Assembly: GCF_009882985.1 (NCBI RefSeq)
Contig: NZ_WTUZ01000020.1
Coordinates: 557,353 to 621,352 of the forward strand
Origin: Paenibacillus silvestris
Lineage (GTDB): Bacteria > Bacillota > Bacilli > Paenibacillales > NBRC-103111
Reading direction: 5' to 3'
Length of the DNA stretch: 64,000 nucleotides
The stretch's first letter is position 1. The number at the start of each line of letters is the position of its first letter. The notes under the pieces were generated by a model that ran no database searches, was not told the DNA's origin, and was given only the letters and a program-made list of their open reading frames with translations. Both the position numbers and the translations under genes were made by a program. Positions 37,953 through 46,277 of the stretch are shown one piece after another.

Positions 37953-39365
37953 CTACACCAAAAACATCGCCACGACCGTCGTCACCGCAAGGCCGATCAG
38001 CACAGGCAAGAGATTCCGCCTCGCCAGCTCGAACGGACTGACGCCGCAGATAGCCGCTGCCGGAATGAGCGCCCACGGAATCAAAGTACCGCCGCCAACC
38101 CAGATGGCGGCCACTTGCCCTAGCGCGGTCAGTACCGCCGCACCGGAACCGATGGCGGTTGCGAAGAGCTGCGCAATCGAGCCCGCGAGGGAGATGCCGG
38201 AGAAGCCGGAGCCGTCGAGGCCGGTAATCGCGCCCACGACGGTGAGCGTCACGGCGCCAACTGCGCCGTTCAACGGCACGACACCTGCGAGCGCGACGCC
38301 GAGGTCGTTCACGATTCCGTGCGAGCCCTCCGGAAGTATTTTACCGAACAGGTCCGTGAAAGCAGCGTCGCCGAGATAGAAGAAGGCGGCGATTGGAATC
38401 ACGGGACCGAAGACTTTGAACCCGAAGACGAAGCCTTCGATGAGGTAGGCCGTCGTTTGCTCCAGACCTTGACTGCGGTGGGCCAGCAGTGTAACGCCGA
38501 TGAGGATGAACACGGCGGTTCCACCAACAAGCGCAGTCGCGTCACCACCCTGCAGATTGAGGACGAACATCGCAATCACATCTAACGCGAAGAGTACGGG
38601 AATGAGAATCGCGAGTGTTTTTCTCATTTTCGAAGACAGATTGGACTTGGCATCTTGCTCGGAGGAGAGCAGCGAGTCCTTATCTCCTGCACCGCTCGTG
38701 ACAAGACCGTCGCGCCATGTGCCATTTCTGATATCCCGGCGCATCATCCAGAAAGCGGTTACCGTTGTGACAAGCCCCATAACAATAACTAGCGGCACAC
38801 TCGCCTCCATCACCGAGGTTACGGGTAATCCAGCAGCATCTGCTGTTAGTTTAGGCGCCCCTTGAATAATGTAATCTCCTGATAGTGCGATCCCGTGCCC
38901 GAACAAGTTCATCGCCATGGCTGCACCTAATGCAGGTAAACCCACACGTACCGCTACAGGCAGCAGCACTGCCCCGATGAGTGCAACGCCGGGAGATGGC
39001 CAGAAGAACCAAGAAGTTACCATCATGATGATCCCGATCCCCCAGAAAGCAAGCGCCGGCGTCCTTAGAAAATGGGTTAGTGGAGCGACCATCGTTTCAT
39101 TAATGCCCGTACGAATAAGCACGCGGCTCATCGCCACGATGATCGAGATAATCATGATCGTCCCCATCAACTCTTTGGTTGCATAAATAAAACTGTTGAA
39201 TACCCCTGATACTGAACCGCTTAATGTTTCTGTTGCTAACAAACCCAGCGCAAAAATCCCAACCACACAAATCATCGTGGTGTCTCTGCGCTTGATTAGA
39301 AGTGTAAGAATAAAGCCAATAAATACCAGATAAACCCAATGAATCGGTAGTAATTGAATGTCCAT
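37953..39365 (-). CDS. Ion-transporter-superfamily membrane protein
   Basis: A 470-residue integral membrane protein with about eleven hydrophobic segments and a hydrophilic loop near residues 250-285 (DKDSLLSSEQDAKSN). Glycine-rich re-entrant-like stretches (FFWPSPGVALIGAVLLPVA, ALTALGQVAAIWVGGGTLIPWALIP) recall the ion transporter (IT) superfamily such as citrate, lactate or Na+/H+ carriers. The ATG at 39365 is chosen because residues before it are not membrane-like and no better site exists. The substrate cannot be told. Confidence 0.75.
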   Translation of the reverse strand: MDIQLLPIHWVYLVFIGFILTLLIKRRDTTMICVVGIFALGLLATETLSGSVSGVFNSFIYATKELMGTIMIISIIVAMSRVLIRTGINETMVAPLTHFLRTPALAFWGIGIIMMVTSWFFWPSPGVALIGAVLLPVAVRVGLPALGAAMAMNLFGHGIALSGDYIIQGAPKLTADAAGLPVTSVMEASVPLVIVMGLVTTVTAFWMMRRDIRNGTWRDGLVTSGAGDKDSLLSSEQDAKSNLSSKMRKTLAILIPVLFALDVIAMFVLNLQGGDATALVGGTAVFILIGVTLLAHRSQGLEQTTAYLIEGFVFGFKVFGPVIPIAAFFYLGDAAFTDLFGKILPEGSHGIVNDLGVALAGVVPLNGAVGAVTLTVVGAITGLDGSGFSGISLAGSIAQLFATAIGSGAAVLTALGQVAAIWVGGGTLIPWALIPAAAICGVSPFELARRNLLPVLIGLAVTTVVAMFLV

Positions 39366-39551
39366 CGGGATCACGCATCCTCTCTGCCTATGCAGCATTT
39401 GGGAGTCCATTTCATTCGTAATCAGAAATAGACTCTTTGGTGCTACATTGTATGCTTGGCGAAGAGTAGGCGTTCGTGGAGAACGGGAGATTGTTGGCGC
39501 CTTGTGGTACAATGAAAGAACTATTTTACACAGGCAAGGAGAATGCAGAGT

Positions 39552-39767
39552 ATGGCTGGTAACCAACGTTTAGTGACGGATTCCGATTTCCAGGAGGCTG
39601 TGGAAAAGGGAGCTCTTGTCCGTGTTTTCAAAGACGATCACATTGTCGACTCGAATGCAGTTGTCCTTCGTTTCAGCGAAACGACTGTGGTTCTGCAGTC
39701 GCGTGTTGCTGATTTAGCTTACTATAATCGGGAAGAGTGCGAGTTTTTTGAGATGAAAAAAAGGTGA
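39552..39767 (+). CDS. Small conserved-type protein of unknown function
   Basis: A 71-residue protein, acidic at the N-terminus and with a beta-strand-rich middle (GALVRVFKDDHIVDSNAVVLRFSETTVVLQS), ending EFFEMKKR. No family is recognised; the strand pattern might fit a small beta-barrel. The ATG at 39552 has AAGGAG at 10 bases; an ATG 9 bases earlier is too close to that site. It is divergent from the transporter gene. Confidence 0.7.
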   Translation: MAGNQRLVTDSDFQEAVEKGALVRVFKDDHIVDSNAVVLRFSETTVVLQSRVADLAYYNREECEFFEMKKR

Positions 39768-39877
39768 TTTGCACTAGGATCGTCTTCGGGGAGCTCCCTG
39801 AGGGCGATTTTGCATATAACAGGGAAGGCAGTCTCCTGCTATTTCAGTTGTGGGGCACTACATGGTCGTACCGGCAG

Positions 39878-40068
39878 ATTAACGCCGATTTCTCCTGCTA
39901 TTTCTAGACTTTGTTCATCTTTTAGGCAGATAACTGGATTTTCTACCGCTAATTCCGCCAAATCTAGCCAATTTCGTCGAGCTACCGGCGATTTAGCTGG
40001 AGCTTCTACCGCTAATTCATTTCCTACCCCTGAGCAGCGCAGATTAACGGGAGAAATTCCATCTATTT
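39878..40068. repeat. Family A four-unit intergenic element, copy 2
   Basis: Units at 39878-39903 (inverted), 39930-39953, 39991-40016 and 40042-40068 (inverted), with core start spacing 52, 63 and 48 bases, the same as in copy 1 at 9.5 kb. Sequence between the units is less alike than the units. A further half unit (TCTCCTGCTATTTCAG) lies just upstream near 39830. The last unit touches the end of the deacetylase gene. Confidence 0.75.
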
Positions 40069-41078
40069 CACTCTACGGGATAAGCCGACAGCAAAACGAA
40101 TCGAAAGCCCGCCTTCTGCATAACAGGTATGGCCTTCATGACGCCTTCAGCCGTGTCTTTCTCTGGATGGTTCATATGCGCCAAAACGATGGAACCGCTC
40201 CGAGCCTTGGTAAGCGCATTGTATACCTGCTCCGTGTTGAATGTAGCTCCAGCGTCGCCAAGCACGTTATATCCCGCCAACTGGAAGCCCAAGTCGTGGG
40301 CAATGTCGACAGCGATATCGTCGTAGAAGGCTGTGCCTGAACGGAAAAATAACGGCCGCCTTCCCGTCAGCTTTTCGATTTCATCGGCGTTCCCGGTGAC
40401 TTCGCGAATTGCATCGCTCACATCTTTGGTTCCCGCGATGCCATAGGCGGCTCTGCCGTTCACGGAGAGCGGCCTATGCTCGGTCCCGTGGTTTTCGATC
40501 TCGAACAGCGGGTTCCCCGCCAGCTTGGCAAACATATCTGGATTGGCGCTTAGCCATCTCGCATTGACAAATAAGGTAGCTGGTATTTGTTCCTTGATCA
40601 AGTAATCGATCAGCTTCTCATCATAGCCGCTGCCTTCTTTTCCGCCGCAAGCGTCAAAGGTTAGGGCGATCACCTTATCCTGCGTCACAAGATGCGTCCG
40701 CACGCCGGGGATGTTCTCGCCCCATTTGTGGGGGATGGCTGTTTGGTACCTTTCTACTAATGAAAGGGATAACTTAGCTGAAGATACGAGCTCCGATGCA
40801 AAAGCGGATGTGTCTGGTGGTACATCTGCTGGTACGTCTGATGGTACGTCTATTGCAGGGTCTGCCGGTGTCTCCAGTGTCTCCGGTGTCTCCAACGACC
40901 TCACTGGCGATATACCTCTCGATTCCTCTACCGGTGCCGATGTGGGTTCGGACGACGGTGATTGCACCGGGCTGACGGCAGGCTCTACAACTGGCGTTCC
41001 AGCTCCCTCCACTCCACAACCTGAAAGCGCTACCACTACACTCAAAAGAAAAAGGAAGCACACCAAGCGCTTCCTCAT
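40068..41078 (-). CDS. NodB-like polysaccharide deacetylase lipoprotein, altered motif 1
   Basis: A 336-residue lipoprotein: signal peptide with lipobox LSGC (Cys about residue 21), a Pro/Ser/Thr/Val-rich spacer of about 90 residues, then a polysaccharide deacetylase domain. Motif 1 reads ALTFDACGG, so the second Asp of the usual TFDD is Ala; motif 2 (HGTEH) keeps both His; motif 3 is RSGTAFYD. It would act on cell-wall or extracellular polysaccharide if active. The ATG at 41078 with GGAG 9 bases upstream overlaps the YqkE stop (ATGA). The motif change may define a subgroup rather than inactivity. Confidence 0.88.
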   Translation of the reverse strand: MRKRLVCFLFLLSVVVALSGCGVEGAGTPVVEPAVSPVQSPSSEPTSAPVEESRGISPVRSLETPETLETPADPAIDVPSDVPADVPPDTSAFASELVSSAKLSLSLVERYQTAIPHKWGENIPGVRTHLVTQDKVIALTFDACGGKEGSGYDEKLIDYLIKEQIPATLFVNARWLSANPDMFAKLAGNPLFEIENHGTEHRPLSVNGRAAYGIAGTKDVSDAIREVTGNADEIEKLTGRRPLFFRSGTAFYDDIAVDIAHDLGFQLAGYNVLGDAGATFNTEQVYNALTKARSGSIVLAHMNHPEKDTAEGVMKAIPVMQKAGFRFVLLSAYPVE

Positions 41079-41335
41079 TTGTGTTTTCTCCAATCCAGCT
41101 TGCTCTTCTCCAGCAAGTGGCCAAAATCATTCTCCAGCCGCTTCTCCTCCGCCTTGCGCGCAGCCTCCGCTTCAGCTCTGGCAGCATCCTTGCGAGCCTG
41201 CTCCTCAGCTTTCATTGCATCAGCTTGAGCTTTCAGCCCTGCCAAGATATCAGGACGCAGTAAATCTTTGAGTGTCGCAGGTTTATCTTGCGCGCTAGGT
41301 TCAGCGGTAGCGTTAGACCATTTCTTTTTTGCCAT
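41075..41335 (-). CDS. yqkE: YqkE-like protein (DUF3886)
   Basis: An 86-residue, Lys/Glu/Ala-rich protein: TLKDLLRPDILAGLKAQADA, then a long charged helix, ending DFGHLLEKSKLDWRKHK, as in the Bacillus YqkE family, whose role is unknown. The ATG at 41335 (MAKKKW) has AGAGGTGA upstream. It is coupled by ATGA overlap to the deacetylase lipoprotein gene, an arrangement that could mean joint regulation. Confidence 0.85.
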   Translation of the reverse strand: MAKKKWSNATAEPSAQDKPATLKDLLRPDILAGLKAQADAMKAEEQARKDAARAEAEAARKAEEKRLENDFGHLLEKSKLDWRKHK

Positions 41336-41392
41336 AAAGGGGTTCACCTCTGTTCCAATTCTACATCCGTGTTACCCCTTTATTGTACACCG

Positions 41393-43228
41393 CTACTCAT
41401 GCAAATGATAGGGCACCGTCGCAACGACGATATCTTTATCAGCTTGCAGCTTAGAGCGAATACGTGCGGCAGACTGGTTATGGAGCAGGCGATGCCACCA
41501 TTTCTTCGGCATGAACTGGGGCAGGATCACCATGATCGATTGCTTTTCCGACACATGGGTATCGACTCTTTCAATAAACTCAGCCAAAGGCTTCAAAATC
41601 GTACGGTAACGGGATTTGAACACAACAAGACGAACGCCCGGGTCCCATTTATCCCATTTCTCCTGCATCGCTTCTTCATCCTCATCCGAAAACGAGACGT
41701 AGAAAGCAATGACATTGGGAGATAAGGATTTGGCATAATTCAAAGACTGCGCCACCACTCGGTGGATGCCTGCTACGGGCACAATGATCACAGGTTCCTT
41801 AATGCATACGCGTTCTTGCGTGATATCAATGCGCAGCTGTTTGGCTACATCATCATAGTGATTGCTAATCTTGGATATTCCCCAAAGTAGAATCGGCGTC
41901 ACAATAATAACAATCCAAGCGCCTTCGCTAAATTTGGTTATACAGAAAATGATCAAAACCGCAAGGGATACGATTCCCCCTAGACCATTAATTAAGAACT
42001 TACCGATCCAGCCTGTTGGACGTTCTCTGAACCATTTGCGGACCAAACCGCTTTGGGCAAGGGTAAAAGATAAAAAGACGCCAATCGCATAAAGTGGAAT
42101 GAGTGCATCGGTTTTTCCTTTAAAGATGACGAGCAAAATACTTGCCAAAACGCCTAACGTTACGATCCCGTAGTGAAACGACAACCGATCTCCCCGGTAC
42201 GAGAACATGCGCGGGAAGTTTTTATCCTGGGCCATAATGGACGCTAAGATCGGAAACCCGTTAAAGCTCGTATTCGCAGCTAACACTAGGATCAGCATGG
42301 TGCCAATCTGTGTTGCATAGTACATAATTCCACGACCAAATGCCTGCTCCGTAACCATCGACAAAACCGAAGTATGTCCGTGTGGATCAGGTGCAATCCC
42401 ATAACCCAAGCTCAGCAAGGTCACGCCGCCAAAAACAATGGCCAGCAGAGTGCCGAGGGAAGCCAGGGTTCTCTTGGCATTTTTGACAGATGGCGTACGG
42501 AAATGCGGTACCGCATCGGAGATCGCCTCAATACCTGTCACGGCCGAGCAGCCGGAAGAGAAGGCTTTTAGAATGACAAACAATGTCAATGAGCTCGTCA
42601 TCGAGCTGGGAACAACTTGGAACTCATGCATGTTCATGGATCCTGTCAGCATATCGAAGATCCCTTTACCAATCAGGAACAGGATGCACAGGATAAAAAA
42701 GTAAGTTGGAATCGCGAAGATCGTACCGGATTCAGAAGTCCCCCGTAAATTCAGCCAAACCATCACCCAAACGAGCACCAAGGCTATGGGGACAATATAA
42801 GGCACTGTAACTGGGAAAGCCGATGTTATCGCCTGCACACCTGCCGAAATCGAAACCGCAACGGTTAACGTATAATCAATCAGCAGGGAAACCCCAGTCA
42901 GTCTTCCCGACATCATGCCCAAATTTTCCTTGGCCACCATGTAAGCTCCGCCGCCCATCGGATAGGCCTCAATCACCTGGCGATAGCTTAAAACAAGAAG
43001 CATGATTAAAGCAATAATCGAGATTGCAATCGGCAATGAGAAAGCAAAAGCAGCAACCCCAACAGTCGCAAGCTCTAGCAAAATCTGCTCCGTGCCATAG
43101 GCCACCGAAGACAGGGCATCCGAAGATAGGATGGGCAGAGCCTTCCATACCTGCATTTTCTCAGATTCCAGCTCCGCAGATTTCAGCGGTTTACCGAATA
43201 CAATCTTTTTCAGTGAGTCACTTGTCAT
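41393..43228 (-). CDS. kimA: Potassium importer KimA
   Basis: A 611-residue APC-superfamily transporter. The start SLKKIVFGKPLKSAELESEKMQVWKALPILSSDALSSVAYGTEQ and YPMGGGAYMVAKENLG match KimA (YdaO), a high-affinity K+/H+ symporter; about twelve membrane segments are followed by a cytoplasmic domain of some 150 residues that resembles a universal-stress-like fold. In Bacillus, c-di-AMP controls it through the ydaO riboswitch, and that riboswitch lies directly upstream here. ATG at 43228 follows GGAGGAA. Confidence 0.94.
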   Translation of the reverse strand: MTSDSLKKIVFGKPLKSAELESEKMQVWKALPILSSDALSSVAYGTEQILLELATVGVAAFAFSLPIAISIIALIMLLVLSYRQVIEAYPMGGGAYMVAKENLGMMSGRLTGVSLLIDYTLTVAVSISAGVQAITSAFPVTVPYIVPIALVLVWVMVWLNLRGTSESGTIFAIPTYFFILCILFLIGKGIFDMLTGSMNMHEFQVVPSSMTSSLTLFVILKAFSSGCSAVTGIEAISDAVPHFRTPSVKNAKRTLASLGTLLAIVFGGVTLLSLGYGIAPDPHGHTSVLSMVTEQAFGRGIMYYATQIGTMLILVLAANTSFNGFPILASIMAQDKNFPRMFSYRGDRLSFHYGIVTLGVLASILLVIFKGKTDALIPLYAIGVFLSFTLAQSGLVRKWFRERPTGWIGKFLINGLGGIVSLAVLIIFCITKFSEGAWIVIIVTPILLWGISKISNHYDDVAKQLRIDITQERVCIKEPVIIVPVAGIHRVVAQSLNYAKSLSPNVIAFYVSFSDEDEEAMQEKWDKWDPGVRLVVFKSRYRTILKPLAEFIERVDTHVSEKQSIMVILPQFMPKKWWHRLLHNQSAARIRSKLQADKDIVVATVPYHLHE

Positions 43229-43285
43229 GCTTTGAAATTCCTCCAAATAACCTAGTTTTCAGCTTGATTTCCCATTTTTGGGCGC

Positions 43286-43311
43286 AAAAAAACACAAGGA
43301 TAGACCTTGTG
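43286..43311 (-). terminator. Terminator of the c-di-AMP riboswitch
   Basis: On the minus strand CACAAGG-TCTAT-CCTTGTG is followed by seven Ts, between the riboswitch and the KimA start. It is the expression platform expected for turning transcription off. Confidence 0.88.
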
Positions 43312-43321
43312 CTTAGCCACA

Positions 43322-43477
43322 TGTTCTCCTTTCTCACGACCGCTTACGAGGTTAGCTGACGGGTTCGGGCTGCGAGAAATCTGCCCTAAAGGTAGCTGCC
43401 GCAATGCGACAAGACGCACCTTACTCACCCCGTTGAAACCTGTGGTTCCCCCGCTTTTCTGATTAGAAAATTAAGCG
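43322..43477 (-). promoter_or_regulatory. c-di-AMP (ydaO-yuaA) riboswitch
   Basis: Minus-strand leader with the hallmarks of the ydaO element: GCGGGGGAACC, then CAACGGGGTGAGTAAG, GGGCAGATTTCTCGCAGCCCG, AACCCGTCAGCTAACCTCGT, and the closing GAGAAAGGAG. It lies directly before the terminator and kimA. When c-di-AMP is bound, transcription should end early, cutting K+ uptake. Confidence 0.95.
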
Positions 43478-43505
43478 AAATATTCAACTGTTAACGTACG
43501 AGTTG

Positions 43506-43534
43506 ATACTACTCTCTTATTGGCTCATAGTAAA
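43506..43534 (-). promoter_or_regulatory. Promoter of the kimA leader
   Basis: TTTACT (43529-43534) and TAGTAT (43506-43511), 17 bases apart on the minus strand, about 30 bases before the start of the riboswitch. Confidence 0.5.
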
Positions 43535-43568
43535 GGAGGGAAAAATCTTAAAAAAGATTATTCCCTCC
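43531..43568 (-). terminator. Terminator-like hairpin after the NDH-2 gene
   Basis: A 15-bp stem, GGAGGGAATAATCTT with its near-perfect complement and a 4-base loop, followed by TTTA. It lies about 105 bases after the NDH-2 stop and just before the kimA promoter. Confidence 0.65.
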
Positions 43569-43672
43569 CCGCATTCAATTGATAATCCGCTTACAAAGGT
43601 ATAATCCTTTCAGTATCTCTGTTTTACTAGCTTATTGTCGGATTCATTAGGTTTTAGCGTATTTTAGCTAAA

Positions 43673-44902
43673 TTAATTTCTCACATGACGCTTTCTGGTG
43701 GCTTGTTTTTGCTTGAAAATCATCTTTTTGCAGATGAGTGGGATACCGCCAATGAGAAATAAATAGCGGGCATCGATCATTTTTTTGAGGAATGCAGCCA
43801 GCCTGCCTTTCACTTTTTTGACCTTCAGGATGCCAATAGCTTCTCCGCGACCGAGCGAGGCAACCGTTCCTTTGTAATCATAAGCAAAAGGTCGTAAGGG
43901 CTTCCCCCTCAGGGTATGGAGCAAGTTTGTTGCTGTATTATAGCCCTGCTGGACCGCAATTTGGGCATTGGCGGGGTAAGGCGAGCCTTCTGGGCTCATG
44001 ACAATCGAGCAATCCCCCGTAATAAAAACATCGGGATACTGCAAGGAACGCAAGTAGTCATCTACCTTGACCCTGCCGCGTTGAACGTGGAAACCAGCAT
44101 CCTGCAACAGGGAATTGCCGCGCACACCTCCCGACCAAATGACAGTGCCGGCAGGAATGAACTGGCCATCTCCCAGCAGGACACCGCCGGGCTCGCACGC
44201 CTTAATTGCGGTAGATAATTTATATTGAACCCCTTTGCGGCGCATCACGTCCATGCCGTATTCCACGAGGTCATTCGGCAGTCCTGGCGGCAAAGCGGTA
44301 GGCGATGCTTCGATATTAATGATCTGAACAAGTGAGGGGTCAACATCAAACATTTGGCAAAGATCAGGAATCCGATCTGCCAATTCCCCAACAAACTCCG
44401 TACCTGTGAAACCCGCGCCTCCAACGACGATGGTCAAATATTCCTTATGCTTGGAATCTAATTTATATTTAGCGAACATGTACTGCGTATGCTGGCGAAT
44501 GAAGCGAACACTATTAATGCTGTTAATCGTCATCGCATACTCACGCAGTCCCGGAATCCCGAAGGTTTCCGTCTCACTTCCAAGCCCCACGACCAGATAG
44601 TCGTAAGTGAGAATTTCATCTGCCAGAACAACCTTCTTTTCCTCGGGCAAAATCTGCTGAACGGTCGCTTTGATGAAATGAATTTTGCGCTCATCGATCA
44701 GTTCCTTAATGGCTACACGCGCATTTTCATGATGATCCGTACCCGCTGCCGGCATATGCAGATGCGTCGTCATGTAGTGATAGTCGTGTTTGTTGACCAG
44801 TGTGACAGCCACTTCATCTGCTTTGATCAGCTTCTGCAGCCTTATTGCGGTTACAAGCCCACCATAGCCAGCGCCCAAAATAACTATCTTCGGTTTACTC
44901 AT
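43673..44902 (-). CDS. ndh: Type II NADH dehydrogenase (NDH-2)
   Basis: A 409-residue FAD enzyme with two Rossmann motifs, VILGAGYGGLVTAIRL at the start and VVGGAGFTGTEFVGEL near 160, the pyridine-nucleotide enzyme pattern of NDH-2, and the closing FAD contact (YPANAQIAVQQGY). The C-terminus (FLIGGIPLICKKM) and basic tail are amphipathic, as in membrane-attached NDH-2. It should pass electrons from NADH to menaquinone without proton pumping. GGAGGAGAGG precedes the ATG. A Rex-like operator lies about 70 bases upstream. Confidence 0.93.
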   Translation of the reverse strand: MSKPKIVILGAGYGGLVTAIRLQKLIKADEVAVTLVNKHDYHYMTTHLHMPAAGTDHHENARVAIKELIDERKIHFIKATVQQILPEEKKVVLADEILTYDYLVVGLGSETETFGIPGLREYAMTINSINSVRFIRQHTQYMFAKYKLDSKHKEYLTIVVGGAGFTGTEFVGELADRIPDLCQMFDVDPSLVQIINIEASPTALPPGLPNDLVEYGMDVMRRKGVQYKLSTAIKACEPGGVLLGDGQFIPAGTVIWSGGVRGNSLLQDAGFHVQRGRVKVDDYLRSLQYPDVFITGDCSIVMSPEGSPYPANAQIAVQQGYNTATNLLHTLRGKPLRPFAYDYKGTVASLGRGEAIGILKVKKVKGRLAAFLKKMIDARYLFLIGGIPLICKKMIFKQKQATRKRHVRN

Positions 44903-44971
44903 CCGAATCCTCTCCTCCGATTAATCGTTTTTTCTCTATGAAAAAGATCGACCAAACCATTCAAGGTTGTC

Positions 44972-44989
44972 ATGTGAAAAAAATCACAT
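44972..44989 (-). promoter_or_regulatory. Rex-like operator upstream of ndh
   Basis: The 18-base inverted repeat ATGTGAAAAAAATCACAT closely fits the Rex site TTGTGAAN4TTCACAA, differing at the outer bases and one inner base. Rex senses the NADH/NAD+ ratio, and ndh is a classic Rex target in Bacillus. Confidence 0.7.
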
Positions 44990-45163
44990 AGTCATTCAGG
45001 GAGTACACATGGTTTGCTCATTTTTAGTATATGTGCCTCCTTGCGGAAAATCACTGGAATATTGCCCAGCTTGGTCAAAAAAGGCTGCAATGCGGTCGAG
45101 ACGGCCGATTAGGCTGTCTCGGGCGAGGACAGTGACCGTGAGGCAGTAATAACTCACTCCACA

Positions 45164-45346
45164 TTGGATGAAATCCAACAGCAGCACTCTCGTGAGGCGT
45201 AATCCCCGCCTCTCGTTGGATGAAATCCAACGAGAGGCTTCAATATCAGCCTAAATGGCTGCCAATTCCCCCTACGGATTGGATTTCATCCAACGAAGCC
45301 AGCAATAAAGCCGGCAAATTCGCATTCCCATTGGATTTCATCCAAC
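45164..45346. repeat. Family C four-unit intergenic element, copy 1
   Basis: Four 16-base units: TTGGATGAAATCCAAC at 45164-45179 and 45216-45231, and its reverse-complement form TTGGATTTCATCCAAC at 45279-45294 and 45331-45346. Start spacings are 52, 63 and 52 bases. Each unit is itself a small palindrome; the second is extended into a 14-bp perfect stem (45208-45238). It lies upstream of the Rex-like site and ndh and downstream of the EcsC gene. No gene is seen in 44990-45356. Confidence 0.8.
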
Positions 45347-45356
45347 GTGACTCGAC

Positions 45357-46142
45357 TCACTCACTACTCTGCTCACTCCCAGCATCCAACCTCGCTTTAT
45401 CCGCCAATCGGCGAATGCGAAAGCTGTTCATGCCCGCCACGCCTAACTCTTCGAGCAGGCCGAAATTCGCCCACGCACCAACCACAGCACCGATGCCGGG
45501 TACAAGCTGCAGCATTTTACGGAAATCAATTGTATCCCGATACTCCTGCTGGAGCTGCAGCCAATTCACTTGATCCATATAGGCATCAGCCGCTGGAAAA
45601 CCGCTTGCGATCTCATGCCAATTTTTGATCGTGTCCAGCAGAGCCGGCTTCTTGGCCGGACTGGAGAACGCGATTTGAAACACATATAAGATGAACAGGC
45701 GCTCTCTATAATCCTTGGTGGAGTAGCCATAAGCGTGCGCAAGCTCGAACAGGAATTTCAACTTGATCCCGATCAGAATGGGGAAGTCAGCCAGTCCAAG
45801 CAAAATCCCACCTGCTCCCGTACCCGCTCCCTCGGCAGCCGCAATCTTTTTGTAGAGCGACAGCAATTCCTCCGCTTTAGCATCACTTTCAGCCAAAGTA
45901 GCGCCTGCAAGCGGGTCACTCTGAGGGATATAATTCATCCCGAACAGAGTCGTCTGAAACATCCCTCTGACGGTGGCCGTGATCGTTTTGTGCACTTTTT
46001 CCGGGATGAGCTTGTTGATGTTCGTGGAGACCGATTTCGAGGCTTTTTCAATCCTATTTGGCGCCTTCTGTTGGCGAATTTCCCAGAGCTTCACTTTACG
46101 CAGCGTTTGCTGCTCATAGATACTGTAATCCGAAAACTTCAT
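45357..46142 (-). CDS. EcsC family protein
   Basis: A 261-residue protein with the EcsC-type pattern: SDYSIYEQQTLRKVKLWEIRQQKA, then a long hydrophobic stretch with Gly-rich turns (GAGTGAGGILLGLADFPILIGIKLKFLFELAHAYGY) and the acidic C-terminus. EcsC accompanies the EcsAB transporter in Bacillus, but many stand-alone copies exist and their role is unclear. The ATG at 46142 is preferred to a GTG 9 bases upstream; the site is weak either way. Confidence 0.85.
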   Translation of the reverse strand: MKFSDYSIYEQQTLRKVKLWEIRQQKAPNRIEKASKSVSTNINKLIPEKVHKTITATVRGMFQTTLFGMNYIPQSDPLAGATLAESDAKAEELLSLYKKIAAAEGAGTGAGGILLGLADFPILIGIKLKFLFELAHAYGYSTKDYRERLFILYVFQIAFSSPAKKPALLDTIKNWHEIASGFPAADAYMDQVNWLQLQQEYRDTIDFRKMLQLVPGIGAVVGAWANFGLLEELGVAGMNSFRIRRLADKARLDAGSEQSSE

Positions 46143-46233
46143 GTTTGGCACCGCCGTCCACGTTTCTTATTCAAAGTATAGTATACGGGGCTTGCACGCT
46201 CAAGATTCCCCCTATCCGCTGCAACTGCCAAGC

Positions 46234-46266
46234 AAAAAGAGCACCCCCTCCAAAAGAGCTGCTCTC
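46234..46266 (-). terminator. Weak terminator after the EcfA-EcfT gene
   Basis: On the minus strand AGAGCA ... TGCTCT forms a 6-bp stem followed by TTTTT, just after the fusion-gene stop. Confidence 0.4.
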
Positions 46267-46277
46267 CCTACTCCCTA

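Noticed and set aside
45164..45346. CRISPR-like array at family C copy 1
   Set aside because: Repeats are 16 bases, palindromic, change orientation in the middle, and spacers are unequal (36 and 47 bases); no cas genes are present.
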